A stretch of 64,000 bases of DNA from Candidatus Peribacteria bacterium (GTDB lineage Bacteria; Patescibacteriota; Gracilibacteria; BD1-5; UBA6164). The notes beneath the pieces were generated by a model. The model ran no database searches. It was not told where the DNA came from and saw only the letters and a program-made list of their open reading frames with translations. The stretch is from the NCBI GenBank assembly GCA_023898505.1, contig CP060226.1, positions 868,001 to 932,000 on the forward strand, in the 5' to 3' direction. Both the position numbers and the translations under genes were made by a program. Every line of letters begins with the position of its first letter. Position 1 is the stretch's first letter. Shown here piece after piece: positions 20,387-29,938 of the stretch.

Positions 20387-21097
20387 ATGTCTCCTTGAGT
20401 TAGATTACAGAAGTATATGAGCGAGGCAGGAATATGTTCTCGTAGAAAGGCAGAAGAGTATATCATTAACGGGTTAGTCTTTGTTAATGGAGAGAAAGCG
20501 TCAATTTGACAGTCCGTAGATCCCGAGATAGACGCAATTACCTTTAATGATGAAATTGTGGAAGACAAGAAGAAACTTGTCTACTATGTCTTAAATAAAC
20601 CGAGAGGAGTGCTTTCAAGTTGTAATTCTCTTGAAGGGCAAACTGTTGTAGATCTTGTTCCTGTTGCTGAAAGAGTATTCCCGATAGGGAGACTAGATAA
20701 AGACACAACAGGTCTCATCATACTTACAAATGACGGAAGACTCACAAATTATCTTATTCATCCTCGTTATAATCATGAAAAAGAGTATGTCGTAGAAACG
20801 TATGGTCCCATATGAGATGAGGCACTTAAAAAGATGTCCCAGGGGGTGTTTATATTATGAAGATATACGAGAAAGACAGAGGTAAAGAGACTATCGTCTG
20901 GGAGCTTTTCTATTATATTACGAGAAGGGAGGAATAGGCAGATTCGTCGTATGGTGGAAGCGGTTGGCAAAGAAGTAAAGCGCCTAAAGCGTATCCGTAT
21001 TGAAAATATCTTACTCTGAAGCCTGGGAGAGTGACAGTATAGAAAAATTGAAGGCAAGGAATTATCAGAGCTGTTTAAGAAGATAGGCATTACCTAA
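20387..21097 (+). CDS. rRNA pseudouridine synthase, RsuA/RluB/RluE family
   Basis: 236 residues. S4-like RNA-binding domain first (RLQKYMSEAGICSRRKAEEYI), then the catalytic domain with the active-site Asp in PIGRLDKDTTGLIILTNDG and the family signature LREGRNRQIRRMVEAVG. The C-terminal ILLGSLGEGQYRKI pattern uses UGA for two conserved glycines; UGA also gives VETYGPIGDEA. Modifies uridine in rRNA; the exact site cannot be read. It overlaps the convergent gene's stop by 4 bp. Confidence 0.93.
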
Positions 21098-21783
21098 ATC
21101 AGACGTTTGATGTCACGTATCTCTGTTTTTATACTTTTCAGGATATCAATAAGTATTTCTTTGAGCGCTCTAGTTGACTCAATCTCAAGTTCATCGAGGT
21201 GTTCGAGTCTTTTTTGTTGTTTTTCGAGTTCAATAAGGTGATAGATAATTTGTTTATCGTTTTCTGAGAGAGAATCTTTTTCTTTCAGTGTACTAGAAAA
21301 GCGTTTGATGATTTGTGAGAGGGTAGAGTTGAGCTTTTTTGCTGCAAGAAAGTATTTTGCAAGTTCTGCTTTTTCTTTTTTTTGGTGTTCTTCTATCTTT
21401 TTCTGAAAATAGCTTTTTACAAAGGTATTTTTTTCTTTGATATTTGCAAGCACACTACGCATCACTCCTTCAGCATCCTCTTGTTCAACCTTGTTTGTTT
21501 GGATCTTTCTAAGAGAGAAAATCATCGTGTCTGCATCTTCTAAAAGTTGTGCGACCACGAGATCATCTCCCTCTACGTATGCAGTTTGTAGGTCTATGAT
21601 TTCTTGTTTATATTTTTCTACGTATTTTTCGATAAGATTCGCCGCTTTGATGTTTTTGTTTGAGTTCTCGACCCTTGGAGTATCTGAAAGAGAAATTTTT
21701 CCAGTATAACTCATAGCATATGTCTGGGTAGAAAGAAATATACTGAGAGAGAGCGCAACAATGATGGAAAAACTTTTCCCCAC
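21094..21783 (-). CDS. Secreted coiled-coil protein, hypothetical
   Basis: 229 residues, start GTG 21783. An N-terminal signal peptide (SFSIIVALSLSIFLSTQTYA) is followed by a helical Lys/Glu/Gln-rich region with heptad-like spacing to the end. There are no cysteines and no UGA. It could be a periplasmic or surface structural protein. The nearest in-frame ATG is internal (in TYAMSY), so GTG is preferred because it keeps the whole signal peptide. Convergent with the pseudouridine synthase gene. Confidence 0.65.
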   Translation of the reverse strand: MGKSFSIIVALSLSIFLSTQTYAMSYTGKISLSDTPRVENSNKNIKAANLIEKYVEKYKQEIIDLQTAYVEGDDLVVAQLLEDADTMIFSLRKIQTNKVEQEDAEGVMRSVLANIKEKNTFVKSYFQKKIEEHQKKEKAELAKYFLAAKKLNSTLSQIIKRFSSTLKEKDSLSENDKQIIYHLIELEKQQKRLEHLDELEIESTRALKEILIDILKSIKTEIRDIKRLI

Positions 21784-21846
21784 TTTTATTTGGTTAATTA
21801 TTAGTTCATTTGTATTATATTCTTAACTAACGATTATCAAGATAAT

Positions 21847-22227
21847 ATGACAAAAATTTTAAAATTTTATGCTATTTGAGGTTTGAGCTACCTCTTAAAT
21901 ATGGGACTAACGTATGTACTGATTGAAGTATTTTCCTTCTCTGTGAAGATTTCCTATGCAGTTACGCTCTCAGTGGTGACAACGATGAACTTTTTATGTT
22001 CTCTCAAGTTAGTTTTCTGATCAGAGTTTTCTTGGGCGCTATTTTTGAGATATCTCTGAGCCCTCTTGTTTTATTCTTTGGTAAATTACTTCCTCGTTCA
22101 AATACTCTACCATTATAATTTTGGAAATTTATATTTCTTGATTTTTTGAGTGAGCACCATAGTATCGGTACTAAAGTTCTTCACGTACCAATACCTCGTA
22201 TTTTCTAAACCACCAAAGAAATGATAG
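21847..22227 (+). CDS. GtrA-like membrane protein
   Basis: 126 residues with four hydrophobic segments and UGA glycines in AIGGLSYLLN, LVFGSEFS, RYLGALLFYS and LIFGVSTIV. The layout (FYAIGGLSYLLNMGLTYVL start, then a second segment with TMNFLCSLKLVF, then a C-terminal KFFTYQYLVF) matches the GtrA family, thought to move lipid-linked sugars for glycan decoration. The final codons are UGA then UAG, and the last 7 bases overlap the start of the next gene. It is broken by four UGAs under the standard code. Confidence 0.8.
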
Positions 22228-24866
22228 TTGCACTTGATCTTGAAACCACAGGTCTTGATCCTCAGAATGATAAGATTATAGAGGTGGCATTAGTGAAATT
22301 TCACCCAGATACCTTTGAGATTATCGACACATATTCGACACTCATTAATCCAGGGATACATATTCCTGAGCTGAACTCTACTATTACAAATATCTTTGAT
22401 ACTGATGTAGAAGACGCTCCTTCATGGGAGCAAGTATACCCAACTGTGTCACAGTTTATTTGAGATTGTCCGATTCTTTGACACAATGTCTATTTTGATA
22501 TTGATTTTTTAAAGGCATACAATATCGATGTTTCAGACCATGAAATTATTGATACCTTTATGCTCTCAAATGTTTTGATGCTTTATGAAAAGTCTTTGAG
22601 TCTTGAGCATCTTTGTAAGGTGTTACAGATTGAACTCACTGATGCTCATAGGGCTCTCAGTGATACGATTGCAAGTGTTCGATTATATGAGGCACTTGTT
22701 TGTAAAATACATAACTTACAGACACCTATCCAAGAAATTATTGGGTATATCTTTTCTCGATCAGATGATTTGGGACTTCAGTACATATATCGTACATTTT
22801 TTACAAAAACAACACTCCATCATGGTGAGTGGATACAAAAAGTGTTTGATAATATCCCCGTAAAATCGGCAGCACATGAAAAACATACTGGAGAAGTCCA
22901 AGAAGCCCCAGAGGCTTTCGAGTCACTTATTTGATCTTTTCCTGGTTATAGTGTGCGACAAAATCAGACAAAGATGTCAGACATGGTGTCAACGATGTTT
23001 ACATCCAAGCAAAAATATATCATTGAGGCCCCTACGGGTATAGGAAAGACCTTTGCCTATCTTATTCCTTCAATTATTCATGCTTATACCACATGAGAGC
23101 AGGTATATATATCGACATCAACCAAGGCTCTTCAAGACCAATTATATTTTAAAGATCTTTCTTTCTTGGCACAACATCTTCCCTATCCTTTTTCTTACTC
23201 AAAGCTCAAAGGAAGGAAAAACTATATTGGAATCCATGAGTTCTTTTCTTTTACAAAAGATGGACATATATATTCGAGACATGAAGCCGTGTTTATTGCT
23301 AAAGTATCGTATTGGCTGACACAGACCCTTCATGGAGAGCTTTCTGAACTGGATTATTATGGACAAGAGTTTTCGTTTTTATGAGACATACACGCAGATA
23401 CCCTTTCCACCAACTCTAAAGAAAATACCTATCTTTCTAAGGAATTTTTTGTCCACGCTCGAAAAGATGCAAAGACTTCGGATATTGTTGTTGTCAATAA
23501 TGCTATACTTTTTCAGGATATTTCTCAAGATGGAGCTATCTTGTGAGAAGTAAAAAATCTTGTATTCGATGAGGCACACAACCTAGAAGATGTGGTTACA
23601 CAAGCCCTGAAAAAAAGTATATGAATTTCGGAAGTAGACAAAAGTGGACACAAGATTTTACAATTATTAGAAAAGTATCCACATGAACGAGATCAGGTAG
23701 AGCATATATTAAATACTATTGATCTTCAGATTTGACTCATTGAAGGGAGCGTTCGTTCATATATTCTTCAAAAGACCCCTTCGGAATCAAAATATAGGCA
23801 CGTGCTTATTGGAGATGATTTTTTTACTCCTCAGTATCTTGACTATGATGTCTCCATCGTTCGCAAGACTCTAGACGCTTCAATTATTGATATTATAGAT
23901 ATCTTAGGAAAGTTTGATGATGTACTATATCTTCAATTCTCGCGATATCTAAGAGTGTATGAACGACTACGAGAACTGTATTCTGTATGTCTTGATCCTC
24001 TTTCAAAAGAGACATTTATTGTGACAGCAAGGATGCAGGAAGAAGACATATTTTTAGAGATGAGCTACTTGCATCCTGGAAAGTATCTAGAAACACATCT
24101 TTGGAATGATCTCGATACTTGTTTGTTGACAAGTGCGACACTTCAAATCAATGAAAGTTTTGATTATATCAAATGACTACTTTCTTTAGAAGACTTCTCT
24201 GGAGAGGTGATCTCAAGTGAGTTTGATTATTCAAAACAGGCGCTTTTGTACCTTCCGGATGATTTATGAAATATTAAGTACAATTTTAAACAAGTAGTAG
24301 CATTTTTAGATGATTTCATTTCAGTTGTTCGTGGTAGGTGTATGGTCTTGTTTACGTCTTTTAATTCTATTAGAGAGACATTTACATCTCTTGGACCCAC
24401 GATGAAGAAAAAGGGGATTAACCTCTACGCGCAGTCTATTGGGTGAGGAAAACATAAGTTTATTGAGAGTTTTAAGGATTATGCAGATACGTCTGTATTG
24501 ATTGGTACAGATACTTTGTGGGAATGAATCGATATTCCAGGGGGGGATTTACAGTATTTGGTAGTACATAAGATTCCCTTTATGGTACCGACAGACCCAT
24601 ATTTTCAGGCACGTTCGAAGTTATTTAAGGATAGTTTTTTAGAGTACTCTATTCCGAAGTCCATTATCAAACTACAACAATGATTTGGTCGACTGATTCG
24701 TACCAAAACAGATACGGGAATTATTATCTTTTTAGATGACAGGATTCATACTGCTGAGTGGGGAAAAATGTACACTCATAGTTTTCCGAAGTGAATCAAG
24801 GTGAGGAGGGGGGCAGCAGCGGAAATTGTCCGTTTATTATGAGAAACACAAAAGAACTCTCTGTAA
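22221..24866 (+). CDS. dinG: DnaQ-family exonuclease fused to DinG-family helicase
   Basis: 881 residues. The N-terminal exonuclease has the DEDD motifs ALDLETTGL, NVYFDIDFL and AHRALSDT. The C-terminal SF2 helicase has Walker A IEAPTGIGKTFAYL, the DEAHN box, LLTSATL, GTDTLWEGIDIPGG and QQGFGRLIR. UGA glycines include the conserved WEGID and QQGFGR positions. The region that in DinG/XPD carries Fe-S cysteines reads GRKNYIGIHEF, so a cluster cysteine is missing; this matches the exonuclease-fused type known from Staphylococcus aureus DinG, which lacks the cluster and acts as a nuclease. Role: repair or removal of single-stranded DNA/RNA ends. Confidence 0.92.
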
Positions 24867-24939
24867 AGTCTATTTTTTGTTTTCTTGGTAGGACTTATGG
24901 TATTATGGTAACATATGATACTTATTAATACTTCTTACT

Positions 24940-25797
24940 ATGGTTCCAGAAACCGAAAATAGGTCAAATACTGACGTAAATACAGAAAATATATTTGAAG
25001 AATTTGAGACGGATGCTGATTTACAGACAGAGGTGAAAAAGATTGAAGAAAATCAGCAAAAAGATATGTATTATTATCTTCACCTGAGTGGAAGGATTAT
25101 TAAATCCCTGAATATTCTTTTACTCCTTGTATTTATTGTAGCAGCATCATATTTTTATATTCAAAAGAGCGAAGACGCTATAGACCTTTCTTTTGCTCAG
25201 CCTATTTGTCGTGTGTTTCTTTGAGATGCAAGCGATAAAGTGGGAAATTGTTCGGGGGTATTTTCTACCTTGGCAACGTATCAAAAACAGACAAGTACCC
25301 GTATGCAAGAACAATATGTTCAGGTACTTCCAATGATTGAAGAAATATACGGAGTGTATAATTTTTTAGAGTCGAGATATGTGGCGTTTCTCGTAGAACA
25401 AAGTGATGAAAGAATTCGTCCTATTGAGGTACTCAGTGCCTTTGATACTTTGAAAAATGAATTTGAACCGATATTGAAGTCAAACATACAGTGTAGAGAT
25501 TTTGTGATCTCCGAAGGAAATGTGCTAAAAGCAAAGTGTGAAGCCTTTACCTCTCGACTTGATGATAGGATTGTGTGATTTTCAGGAAATAGATCTGGAG
25601 ATGCCTTTGTTGAAGGGACTTCCGCGTCTTTGGCTGCCAGCTTCTTAAACTATATTGAGAGAAAGAGTGAAAAATTTCTTTTACTAAATAAACAAAAAGA
25701 GTTTACGGTAGAAAGAGTCAGTGGTCAGGGGACATATGTAAAAAAGACGACGTTTACGTTAGAATTACAGTATGTTGGTGATAATTTAATTCTTTAA
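24940..25797 (+). CDS. Bitopic membrane protein of the pilus cluster
   Basis: 285 residues joined across UGA at 25222-25224 and 25576-25578. Acidic cytosolic N-terminus of about 60 residues, one membrane segment (SLNILLLLVFIVAASYFYI), then an external domain of about 200 residues with four cysteines (PICRVFL, GNCSGV, IQCRDF, KAKCEAF) that could form disulfides. No named family. It is 9 bp ahead of the next gene and upstream of pilB/pilC, which suggests a PilN/PilO-like alignment role (inference from position). Confidence 0.65.
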
Positions 25798-25806
25798 TTC
25801 TTGTTC

Positions 25807-27081
25807 ATGCCTAAAGTAGTAAAGAAAACAAATCGAGCAATTCTTCATGGGTTTTTTATTGCACTTATTATATTGTTTGCCATTATTGTTGGTATTTTTC
25901 AGTATCTTATACCAAATTGGCAGGAGACAGAGGATAATAAGTCTCAGTTACAAGCTGCACTTGACGAATATAATGAGGTTCAAAGTACAGGAATTTCTTT
26001 TGAACAAGTACAAAAGCTTTCTACTGCGAGCGGTTCTCAAACATCGGGAGATGCGTACTTAAAAAACATTTTAAAAAATGTGACCAAGGATTTTTACGCC
26101 TCCCAGTTTTCAAACACTGGAAGCACCAACTATCAGGCATTTTTAACACAAAAGAAAAAAGAGATCCAAGAGTTATTGGTGAGTAAGGAAATTCAAGAAC
26201 GAGATAAAAAAATTGCAGCAATACTTCCTGCCTATGTGGACGACATCTCTATTGGAGTTGATGCGGGAGTAACAGATTTTGAGTTTGTGAACTATGTGGA
26301 GTCGATTCTCGAAACATTTAATTTACAGTATGAGGGATCTTTGGGGATATCACAACTTGTTCAGTATGGTACGGTTGATACCTTAAAGGATAGCTCTGGT
26401 CTCGATGCAAGTATTTTCTATATTCCTCTCAGCCTTGAGCTCAGTGGAAGAAAATCAGATATTATTGATTTTCTGGTATTTACTGAAAATGTTGGAAATG
26501 TTCGTATTGATGGGCAAGAAGTAAAAACGTACGTTGATAATCGAGTTCCTCGTGTTCTTTCTGGAGAGAAAAGAACAGCGAATTATAATATTTATGAACA
26601 TCAAATATTTACTATTCAAAATCTTCAGTTTTCTGAATATCTTGATGCTTCTTCTGAGGTAAATGCTGACGGAAAGGACTTTGTGGATTTTGTGAAGTTG
26701 ACTCAAGGAAAAGAGAAATTTGATATTGAAGTAGAGCTACATTTTTATGTTCGTGGCCTACCAAGCTACGAGATTGAAAAACAAATTCAAGAATACTTTG
26801 ATAAGTATGATGCACTCAAAAAGCTAGTACTCAAGAAAAAGAAAGAACTTGCACAGATATCAGCCGATAAGAATACAAGCAGTATTATTTCTCTCAGAAA
26901 TAATCTTGTAGAAGTAGAGCTCTATTTAGAGTCTATATCAAAGGAAATAAATGGTCTAAAAAAAGAGATAAAAAAGAATCCACAAGATACAGAAGGCTAT
27001 GATACACTCAAGACATATGCAGATGTGCTTTCGAGAATAGAAGCAAATTTAAATTCGAAACTGAGCAAATTAGAACAATAA
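25807..27081 (+). CDS. Membrane-anchored coiled-coil protein, possible PilO-like alignment protein
   Basis: 424 residues from ATG 25807. A single N-terminal membrane helix (GFFIALIILFAIIVGIFQYL) is followed by a short coiled coil, a central beta-rich domain and a C-terminal coiled coil (LVEVELYLESISKEINGLKKEIKK). The topology is that of PilO-type proteins, but it is about twice as long. No UGA in 424 codons. It sits between another bitopic protein and pilB in a tightly packed operon, so a place in the pilus inner-membrane complex is likely. Confidence 0.65.
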   Translation: MPKVVKKTNRAILHGFFIALIILFAIIVGIFQYLIPNWQETEDNKSQLQAALDEYNEVQSTGISFEQVQKLSTASGSQTSGDAYLKNILKNVTKDFYASQFSNTGSTNYQAFLTQKKKEIQELLVSKEIQERDKKIAAILPAYVDDISIGVDAGVTDFEFVNYVESILETFNLQYEGSLGISQLVQYGTVDTLKDSSGLDASIFYIPLSLELSGRKSDIIDFLVFTENVGNVRIDGQEVKTYVDNRVPRVLSGEKRTANYNIYEHQIFTIQNLQFSEYLDASSEVNADGKDFVDFVKLTQGKEKFDIEVELHFYVRGLPSYEIEKQIQEYFDKYDALKKLVLKKKKELAQISADKNTSSIISLRNNLVEVELYLESISKEINGLKKEIKKNPQDTEGYDTLKTYADVLSRIEANLNSKLSKLEQ

Positions 27082-27091
27082 ACACCGCAAT

Positions 27092-28357
27092 ATGAATTAC
27101 CAAGAAATTATTGAAATCTTAAAAGAACTTATTTACAAGGGGGAAAATGTCCAAGATATTTGTGACAATATTATTCTTGCAGCAGTACTTGGAGGAGCTT
27201 CAGATATCCATATAGAACCGCTGAGTAGTTACGTTCGTTTGCGTTATAGGATTGATGGTGAGCTCAGAGAGATACTCGAGTATCAAAACTTTCTTCACCA
27301 AGGAATTGTTGCCAGGTTTAAAATCCTATCAGACTTAAAAATAGACGAGTCTCGTATCCCACAAGATGGAAGAATTAGTAAAACCATCTCCGAGAAATCA
27401 CTTGACCTCAGAGTTTCAACTCTCCCAACCGTTCAAGGGGAAAAGATCGTAATGCGTATCGTGGATAAAAGTAAAAAAATTCCCGAGCTGGTTGATTTGG
27501 GTATTGAGGGGAGAAATGGCGAGCTTATAAAGAAGGCACTTTCTCTTCCGAATGGGGTTATATTGACTTCCGGTCCAACGGGATCAGGAAAATCAACGAC
27601 CCTCTATTCAGCACTCGTGTTGTTAAACAAGATAGGAGTAAACATTATGACGCTCGAAGATCCAGTAGAAAATCAGGTAGATGGGATTAATCAAAGCCAG
27701 GTAAAACCAGACATTGGGTACACCTTTGCGTATGGTTTGAGAACAGCACTGAGACAAGACCCCGACATCATTATGGTGGGGGAAATGAGAGACAAGGAGA
27801 CCGTAGATATTGCCATTGAGGCATCTTTGACATGACACTTGGTGTTGTCGACAATACATACAAATAATGCCTCTGAGACGATAACAAGAATACTGAATAT
27901 GGGGGTTCAACCTTTCCTTATTCCTGCCTCTTTGAATATAGTTATCGCTCAAAGGTTAGTAAAAAGATTGTGTCAAAAATGTAAGTCAAAGATGTCTATG
28001 TCTGAACTTGGTGAAACCATGGTGAACAATATTAAGCATGCTATTTCTATTACCGCAAAATCTGAATTGCAATCAAGAGTTGCGGAAGAACTGAAAAACC
28101 CTACTTTTTTTAAACCTGTTGGGTGTGATGCCTGTGATCATACGGGCTATAAGGGGAGAGTTGGATTGTATGAGGTGCTTGAAATTACTCCGTGAGTGAA
28201 AGAGATGATTCTCGGTGGACAGTCGGCATTTAATATTAATAGACAAGCAATTTCAGATGGAATGGTATCATTAGAGCAGGATGGAATTATGAAGGCACTG
28301 CGTGGAGACACCTCTCTTGAGGAAGTGTATCGTGCCGCAAAAACACAAAATGATTAA
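27092..28357 (+). CDS. pilB: Type IV pilus assembly ATPase, PilB/GspE family
   Basis: 421 residues, hexameric ATPase powering pilus extension. Motifs: ASDIHIEP, RYRIDGELREI, Walker A TSGPTGSGKSTTLYS, Asp box MTLEDPVE, Walker B QDPDIIMVGEMRD, the His box ASLTGHLVLSTIHTNN, and a C-terminal zinc site (LCQKCK, CDACDHTGYKGR). The glycine of ASLTGH is UGA at 27833-27835; the other UGA is at 28193-28195. It lacks the long N-terminal MshEN domain of many PilB proteins. The gene starts 10 bp after the PilO-like gene and 35 bp ahead of pilC. Confidence 0.95.
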
Positions 28358-28392
28358 ATGCATTTTTAAATAATACCCTTTAATATATCTAT

Positions 28393-29571
28393 ATGTCAGA
28401 TTTTATTATTCTTGATGAAGAAAAGAAAGAAGCAGGTTCATCTGGAATTGGCGAAAATGTCGATGATGGTATTCGAACCATAGATACTCGCACTATGATG
28501 GAGAAAATAAATGATTTTCTTATCTCTTTTCAGAAAATAAAAACACCAGAAAAGGTGGTCTTTTATCGTCTTTTGTCTACGATGACGAATGCAGGAATGT
28601 CACTATTAAAATCTGTACAGGTTCTGGAAAAACAAGAAAAGTCACCAATTCTAAAAAAGATATTGTGAAGATTTGGTGAAGAGCTAAAAGAATGAAAGTC
28701 TCTTTCTGATTGTCTTGCTCTATTTCCAGGTTCTTTTGATGATGCAGAAGTATGAATGGTAAGGTCTGGGGAAAAAACAGGAAAACTCAATGACGCCCTA
28801 CTTCAATTGGCAAATCAGATAGAGAAGGTAGCGTCTATTTCGTGAAAACTTAAATCTGCTCTTATCTATCCGGCAATGATTATGGTGGTAGTTATTGGGG
28901 TTATCTTTGTCATGATGACCATGGTAGTACCGAAACTTCTCGAAATTTTTGATAATAAGTCAGACTTACCAGCTTCTACAAAAATACTTATTAGTATATC
29001 TGATGCTATGACTGCTTATTGGTATCTGTTTATTTTGTGAGCAGTGGTTATATATGTTGCAGTAGTTCTTTGGAAAAAAACTCCAGGAGGAAGGTATAAT
29101 TTCGACTATATTTTATTGAAGCTTCCAGTATTTGGTACCATTATTCAGAAAGTTGTACTGTCAAAGTTTTCTCGCATTCTCTCAGGACTTATCGCCTCTG
29201 GGGTTTCTATCGTAGAGTCCATGAGAATAGTTTCTGATGCGGTAGGAAACGAGGTATATCGTCAAAGAATTTTACTCCTTTCAGAAGATGTGAAGCAGGG
29301 GATGAAGATCTGGGAATCTTTAGATACAGACGAACTTTTCCCAGATATGATGGTACAGATGATACAGGTAGGAGAGCAAACAGCAAAACTTGATCAAACG
29401 ATTATAAAGGTGGCAGATTTTTATGATGAACAGGTAGATAATGTGATTGGATCTATTAATAAGTTGCTAGAGCCATTTATTATTGTATTTCTTGCGGTAG
29501 TAGTAGGATTTATTGCTGTCGCTATCATGCAACCGATTATGAATCTGGCAGATACGATTTCCAATAGTTAG
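28393..29571 (+). CDS. pilC: Type IV pilus inner-membrane platform protein, PilC/GspF family
   Basis: 392 residues with the duplicated GspF domain. First half: FYRLLSTMTNAGMSLLKSVQVLE ... ESLSD-type region ... KLKSALIYPAMIMVVVIGV; second half: KFSRILSGLIASGVSIVESMRIV ... MIQVGEQTAKLDQTIIKVADFYDEQV ... LLEPFIIVFLAVVVGFI. Four to six UGA glycines cluster in the first half (28666-29040), including GRFGEEL, KEGKSLSD and VGMVRSGEKTG. A terminator follows the stop, so the pilus operon ends here. Confidence 0.94.
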
Positions 29572-29585
29572 AGCTAAAAGACACC

Positions 29586-29627
29586 AAAACAAGAGCGAAA
29601 TAGAAGTATTTCGCTCTTGTTTTTTTG
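29586..29627 (+). terminator. Rho-independent terminator of the pilus operon
   Basis: Seventeen-base perfect stem (arms 29586-29602 and 29607-29623, core acaagagcgaaat) with a 4-base loop and T-run, 14 bases after the pilC stop. Confidence 0.85.
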
Positions 29628-29658
29628 TGAAGACTATGTGAAATGTAGTGAGAAGGAT

Positions 29659-29687
29659 TTGACGGGTATACTATATATGAGTAAAAT
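29659..29687 (+). promoter_or_regulatory. Sigma-70-like promoter of the S-layer-like gene
   Basis: TTGACG (29659-29664), 17-bp spacer, TAAAAT (29682-29687). It would start transcription near 29694 and leave a leader of about 245 bases before the ATG at 29939. Confidence 0.6.
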
Positions 29688-29766
29688 GCCGACGTTATTA
29701 GATCCTTAACATCTTTTGAGAAACGCGTACAGAGTGTATACTCAGACTTTCTCATTGTTTTGTAGT

Positions 29767-29819
29767 ACAACCTTGGGGGAGAGTTCTTAATGTTTTTGAG
29801 AATTTTCCCCCTAAGTTGT
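29767..29819 (+). ncRNA. Long hairpin in the leader of the S-layer-like gene
   Basis: Arms 29767-29788 and 29798-29819 pair over 22 positions with only a few G-U or mismatched pairs (ends acaac / gttgt, core ggggga / tccccc). Further small stems follow (ggttaa...ttaacc near 29835 and cctat...atagg near 29864). It is not a terminator on the plus strand as no T-run follows. It may stabilise the mRNA or control translation. No known riboswitch class was recognised. Confidence 0.5.
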
Positions 29820-29938
29820 GCGCATAACAACGAGGGGTTAAGGCTTTAACCTGGGGAGGTCCTATTTTATAGGAAAACCCAACTTTCATTTTCTCGAATT
29901 CTTCGAGGAATATTTTATTTGTTAACTTATAGTTTTCT

